A model generated the notes under the pieces. That model worked only from the letters and a program-made list of their open reading frames with translations, had not been told where the DNA came from and searched no databases. Made by a program: the position numbers and the translations under genes. From CAYNFH01 sp964396385 (GTDB taxonomy: Bacteria; Armatimonadota; Chthonomonadetes; Chthonomonadales; CAJBBX01), in assembly GCA_964396385.1 (NCBI GenBank), contig CAYNFH010000016.1, positions 1 to 52,660 on the forward strand: a DNA stretch of 52,660 nt, written 5' to 3'. Below, piece by piece: positions 49,450 to 52,660 of the stretch (the first letter of the stretch is position 1; each line of letters starts with the position of its first letter).

Positions 49450-50262
49450 TTGAGCTTCCCGTTGACTTGCCAGCCTACCAGCCTAGGTCCCCCCATCGCC
49501 GCCGGCCGCACCGCGGAGGTGTATCCGTGGGGAGAGGGACGAATCCTCAAGCTATTTCGGGAGTGGTGCCCTGCCCACTGGATAGACTACGAGGTCCGCA
49601 TCGCGCGCGCCGTCTGCGAATCGGGAGCGCCCGCGCCCGCCGTTTTCGGGATTACGGAGGTCGATGGGCGGCGCGGGGTAGTCTACAGCCGTGTGGATGG
49701 CCAGACGATGTCGGTGGAGATGCGCGGGCGCCCGGGTCTGGCGGACGAGCTCGCGCGCGAGTTCGCGGCGGTCCACGCATCCATCCACGCGCGCTTGGGA
49801 ACCGGTCTGCCGTCGTTACGGGAGAGGCTGGAGGTGAAGATTCGAGATGCCGGCCCCCTGCCGCTAGACATGCGGGACCGCGCGCTAGCGGCACTGGTGC
49901 GCCTCCCCGACGAGGAGCGGCTCTGCCACGGCGATTTCCACCCCGAGAACATCGTGATGACCGAAGACGGACCCGTGGTGATCGACTGGGTGGACGCCGC
50001 GCGAGGCAATCCTCTCGCGGACGTCGCGCGGACCCGGCTTCTCGCGCTGATTGCCGGCTGGCCGATAGACGCGGAGGAGCGATCCTGGAGGGCACGGCTG
50101 TGGAGCGGTTACATCCGCCGGTACCTGGAATTGCGGCCGGGCTCCCGCGAAGTCGTCCAGCAATGGCTGCTGCCTGTTGCGGCCGCGCGGATGGAGGAAG
50201 AGGTCCCCGGCGAGCGCGGCCCCCTCCTCCGGCTAATCAGGAGATTGGTCTACGCGGCGTGA
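49450..50262 (+). CDS. Phosphotransferase of the APH/choline kinase fold
   Basis: A 270-residue kinase-like protein. Conserved residues: catalytic Asp in LCHGDFHPENIVM (near 160), metal-binding Asp in VVIDWVDAARGNPLADVAR (near 175), and an ATP-anchoring Lys in GRILKLFREW. This is the aminoglycoside phosphotransferase family layout; many members phosphorylate small metabolites, so drug resistance should not be assumed. The start is a TTG at 49450 with poor ribosome signal; TTG 49462 is equally possible. It converges on the PilZ gene with a 13-base overlap. Confidence 0.85.
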   Translation: MSFPLTCQPTSLGPPIAAGRTAEVYPWGEGRILKLFREWCPAHWIDYEVRIARAVCESGAPAPAVFGITEVDGRRGVVYSRVDGQTMSVEMRGRPGLADELAREFAAVHASIHARLGTGLPSLRERLEVKIRDAGPLPLDMRDRALAALVRLPDEERLCHGDFHPENIVMTEDGPVVIDWVDAARGNPLADVARTRLLALIAGWPIDAEERSWRARLWSGYIRRYLELRPGSREVVQQWLLPVAAARMEEEVPGERGPLLRLIRRLVYAA

Positions 50263-50657
50263 TCCTGCGCTACGGCTTCGTCGTGCTGCCGGCTGGCAAG
50301 CTTCTCCAGGAAGGCGACCAGAGCGGTCCGCGTGCTGCTGTCCGGATTGACGAACTCCGCGCCAATGGTGCTGTGTGCCAGGTTGCCGCCGACGTGCACC
50401 ACACGGCACTCCACCGTGAGGCGAACCGGACCGCCGGTATAGGCAGTGAGCTGGAATCGGTCGCCGGACTTGAGACCGGTCGGCGCATTGGCGATGCGCA
50501 GCCCGTCCCGGCTGATGTCCCGCACCATTACTACCTGCCACTCCTCACCGGAAGCGAGGACGGCCGACAGCACGTCCGGGTTCAGCCGAACGCTTCGGCG
50601 CCGCTCATCCGTCTTGTCCGCGGGCGTCGTGCGCCGCGGCGCTTTCCTTGCAGTCAC
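50250..50657 (-). CDS. PilZ-domain protein 1
   Basis: A 135-residue PilZ protein that likely binds cyclic-di-GMP. The two binding motifs are present: RxxxR as RRSVR (about residue 20) and DxSxxG as DISRDG (about 48). The remainder is the beta-barrel (RLTVECRVVHVGGNLAHS, GAEFVNPDS). The start GTG at 50657 has AAGGAGG eight bases upstream. It lies between two HD-GYP-type genes, as expected for an effector of the same signal. Confidence 0.9.
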   Translation of the reverse strand: MTARKAPRRTTPADKTDERRRSVRLNPDVLSAVLASGEEWQVVMVRDISRDGLRIANAPTGLKSGDRFQLTAYTGGPVRLTVECRVVHVGGNLAHSTIGAEFVNPDSSTRTALVAFLEKLASRQHDEAVAQDHAA

Positions 50658-50765
50658 TCGCGAATCCTCCTTGCGGCAGTTACACTTCGGTTCCTTGAAT
50701 AATCGGCAATTGGCGGCGGAAACTGGAGAGTGGACACAGAGGCAGCGGAGTACTGGGAGACCGCT

Positions 50766-51218
50766 TCAGAGCGTCACGTGGTTGCGGAGTGCGAGGAGAC
50801 CATCTCCCAGCGGCGAGCTGCCCCTCACCCAGCCCTTGCCGAACATCTGAAGGGTCTTCCGCAGGACTTCTCTCTCGGCGACACTCAGGTTCTGGAAGCG
50901 GGCTCCGTAGATGTTGTGCCCGCGGACTCGCGGCCCCTCGCGAACTACCTGGGCGGAGCACGTAAGGCTCCGGGACACGTGCGGGGTGATGTCCACCTCG
51001 ATATTCTCGCCCATGCGGAGGCGGCGAGGCACACGGAAGAGGATGCCCATGCTGCTCACGTCGAGCGCGCGGCCCATGGTCATGGTGCGGCCGGTCCGAA
51101 CGGTGATCATCCATTCGGCCGCGTAGCGCGGAGCGTGCCTCCTATTGTGCAGCGTGTCCAACATGCTCGGAGCCTGTTCCCCACTGGGTCCGCTGGTATT
51201 GCTGGTGTTTAGTTCCAT
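50766..51218 (-). CDS. PilZ-domain protein 2
   Basis: A 150-residue PilZ protein. RxxxR is read as RHAPR (about residue 28) and DxSxxG as DVSSMG (about 53), followed by NIEVDITPHVSRSLTCSAQV and GARFQNLSVAEREVL. Both ligand motifs are intact. It has a longer N-terminal tail (MELNTSNTSGPSGEQAPSM) than the first copy. Its target protein or process is unknown. Confidence 0.9.
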   Translation of the reverse strand: MELNTSNTSGPSGEQAPSMLDTLHNRRHAPRYAAEWMITVRTGRTMTMGRALDVSSMGILFRVPRRLRMGENIEVDITPHVSRSLTCSAQVVREGPRVRGHNIYGARFQNLSVAEREVLRKTLQMFGKGWVRGSSPLGDGLLALRNHVTL

Positions 51219-51326
51219 TATCGGCAGCCGGTGAGAATAGGTGGAGGGGCTCGGCGGTCAGAGGCGGGAACGAGAGTAACAGAGCGTGCGTCTTTCTGAA
51301 TGAATTGCCGGGTCGAAGGAATTGCC

Positions 51327-51782
51327 ATGAACTCCGCCAACGCAGAAACAGATTACTTGAGCGGCCTCGCCGCGCAGGCCAGCCCGTTTGTAGGGAAGCG
51401 CGCGCTCATCTGTGAAGACGAGGGGGTCACGTCGCTCCAGCTCAAGAAGATCCTGACTCAGGCCGGCGCCCGGGTAGTCGGGCTGGCCAACACCGGCAAA
51501 GCCGGGGTGGAAGTGGCGCTCCGGGAGCGCCCCGACCTGGTCCTCATGGACATCCGGATGCCGGAGATGGATGGGCTCGAGGCTACACGAAGAATCCTGG
51601 ACGAGTTTCCCACCTGCATCGTGATGATCACCGCCTTCTCGGACTTACCAACCGTGGACAGGGCGATCGCGCTGGGCGCGTCGGGCTATATCGTCAAGCC
51701 GGCGGACGCCACCCACGTAACCGCGTCCGTAGGCTCCGCGCTCCTCATCCACGCGAACCGGGGTAGCCGGCAGGCCGCCTGA
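51327..51782 (+). CDS. Stand-alone response regulator receiver domain
   Basis: A 151-residue CheY-like receiver with no output domain. The acidic pocket is in ALICEDEG (near 32), the phosphorylated Asp in DLVLMDIRMPEMDG (near 75), the conserved Thr/Ser in IVMITAF, and Lys in GYIVKPAD. The sequence most resembles receiver domains that precede ANTAR RNA-binding domains (AmiR/PdtaR type), but the protein ends too early for one. AAGGA precedes the ATG at 51327. Confidence 0.88.
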   Translation: MNSANAETDYLSGLAAQASPFVGKRALICEDEGVTSLQLKKILTQAGARVVGLANTGKAGVEVALRERPDLVLMDIRMPEMDGLEATRRILDEFPTCIVMITAFSDLPTVDRAIALGASGYIVKPADATHVTASVGSALLIHANRGSRQAA

Positions 51783-51793
51783 ACGGCAGGCTG

Positions 51794-51857
51794 CTCAGGT
51801 GTTCAGGCGTCCGGTGTTTCGGATTCCGGACCTGAAGACCTGAACACCCGAACACCT
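51794..51857. repeat. GTGTTCAG palindrome after the receiver gene
   Basis: CTCAGGTGTTCAGGCGTCCG, core GTTTCGGATTCCGGACCTG, then GACCTGAACACCCGAACACC. It begins about ten bases after the receiver stop. The remaining 51858-51993 has no gene. Confidence 0.88.
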
Positions 51858-51993
51858 TCCTCTACATCCCCGCACTTTTTGCAGCGAGCGCCAGTGGCGC
51901 GTCTCGCCACAATTAGCCTAGATACCTTGTCCGAGCCCACCCATGGGCCTCGGCCATTCCTGGCGGTATCTGCATTTCAGTGGAGCTCGCTCG

Positions 51994-52660
51994 ATGCGCA
52001 AACTGCCCAGGAAGGCCCAGATCTTCCTCATCGCCGTGATAGCTTCGGGAGCTCTCTGTGCCGCAGCCACCCGGTTCGTAGAGGAGCCCAGAGCCAGCGC
52101 CTCCGTGTGGGAGCTGGTGGTACTCATCGTCCTCGCTACCCTCGCCGGCAGCCGCAAGGTCACTCTGGTACGCTCCGCCCGCCGTGAAGACGAGGGCTCA
52201 ATGTCGCTCGGCTTCGCTATCACCTTTGCGGCACTGCTGCGGTTCGGCCCGGACGCGGCGCTCGTCGTGGGGGCGGTCAGCACCCTCTCCGGGTGCATCT
52301 ATCCGCGCCGCCAGACGGTGCACCAGCTCCTGTTCAACNNNNNNNNNNCAACGTGGCGCTGACCGCCGCTTCGGCCTGGGGCTGCGGCATCGCCTTCATG
52401 TTCCTGAACCACCACAGCCTGGCGCTATCTCCCATCATCTCTTTCCCGGCTGTCTGCGGCGCGTGTTTGATCTACTTCGCCATCAACACCGGCGCCGTAG
52501 CCACGATAATCGGTCTCTGCACCAGCCAGCACGCCGGCCGTCTCTGGAAGCAGACGTTCCTCTGGACAGCGCCAGGCTACTTCGCCGCCGCGAGCATCAC
52601 CACGGTTGCCATCCTCGTATGCGGACACCAGGTGGGGGCGGTGCGCCTGTTCGGAGCGCC
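51994..52660 (+). CDS. Paralogous membrane sensor of the HD-GYP type (partial, with gap)
   Basis: The start (ATG 51994, MRKLPRKAQIFLIAVIASG) and about 220 residues align along their length with the membrane part of the gene at 46799: TLAGSRKVTL, EDEGSMSLGFAITFAALLRF, VVGAVSTLSGCIYPRRQ and HQLLFN, then NVALTAASAWGCG, KQTFLWTAPGYFAAASI. Ten N at 52339 break the frame; merging the flanks over CAAC restores it. The downstream catalytic domains are beyond the window, so the HD-GYP/GGDEF content is inferred from the paralogue only. Confidence 0.8.
52339..52348. other. Assembly gap (10 N) in the sensor paralogue
   Basis: The flanks end and begin with CAAC; collapsing them yields HQLLFNVALTA, matching HQLLFNVSLTA in the paralogue. 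Confidence 0.95.

Noticed and set aside
49450..50262. Antibiotic resistance phosphotransferase
   Set aside because: Only general APH-fold motifs are visible; the family is broad and nothing points to a drug substrate.

Overview
The window is a high-GC bacterial scaffold that looks like part of a metagenome assembly: it holds three runs of exactly ten N, and at two of them the flanking reading frames show that little or nothing is missing. The best guess for the organism is Armatimonadota. The main clue is the prepilin-like protein at 7563, whose FTLIELLAVIAIIAILAAI segment is followed by a FAKAREKARQASCESNLKQL-type stretch and a YTQDYDETYP motif, a style common in that phylum and rarer elsewhere. 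The phylum is an inference; no rRNA or tRNA gene was found to test it.

Layout: 1-3168 (minus) carries complex I genes nuoA-C-D-E with nuoB absent from its usual place. 3314-5615 holds a secreted phosphodiester glycosidase and a TPR/zinc-ribbon protein. 5777-8420 holds two back-to-back riboswitches: a SAM-I switch in front of metK (minus) and a cobalamin switch in front of a prepilin-like surface protein (plus). 8446-10582 holds a family-4-like uracil-DNA glycosylase and the condensin partners scpA and scpB. 10733-11782 has a decayed ankyrin gene and a VapBC-like toxin-antitoxin pair. 12163-18983 (plus) is a chain of tightly overlapping envelope genes: WD40, a CsgG/LpoB-like protein, a DUF2617-like protein, a small membrane protein, a spermidine-synthase-like domain fused to a membrane/glycine-rich protein, and a FemAB-like aminoacyltransferase; an 829-residue lipoprotein follows. 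21480-39560 (minus) is a long array of housekeeping genes: a methyltransferase, a second pseudopilin, DUF92, mpg, a dienelactone hydrolase, an MBL hydrolase, recO and a complete but interspersed tryptophan set (trpE, G, D, C, F, B, A) with M24 peptidase, DUF3592, RidA, VOC, PhzF and TPR genes among them. 39704-46605 has a zinc-ribbon protein, a Gfo/Idh-like protein, citrate synthase, a signal peptidase I with cysteine at the nucleophile position, glyQ and a Tat-exported amidase. 46799-52660 is a cyclic-di-GMP signalling island: two HD-GYP-type membrane proteins flank two PilZ proteins and a lone receiver domain.

The most striking feature is not a gene. Almost every intercistronic gap is filled by one family of palindromic elements. 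Each has a G-rich tandem array of 7-8 base units starting at, or overlapping, the stop codon of the upstream gene, then a short core resembling CGGATTCCGG, then a C-rich tandem array ending close to the start codon of the next gene. Units differ from locus to locus but come from a small shared set (GGTGAGA, GGTTGAT, GGACGGA, GTCAGTC, GTGTTCAG, GGTTACA, GGGAGTGT, TTGAAAA and others). Some elements sit inside reading frames and are translated as linkers or tails. Folded in mRNA they would bring stop and start codons close together, and many genes that follow them lack a recognisable Shine-Dalgarno sequence. This suggests, but does not prove, a role in translational coupling or processing.

Most start sites were chosen from Shine-Dalgarno matches and family alignments recalled from knowledge; no database search was possible.
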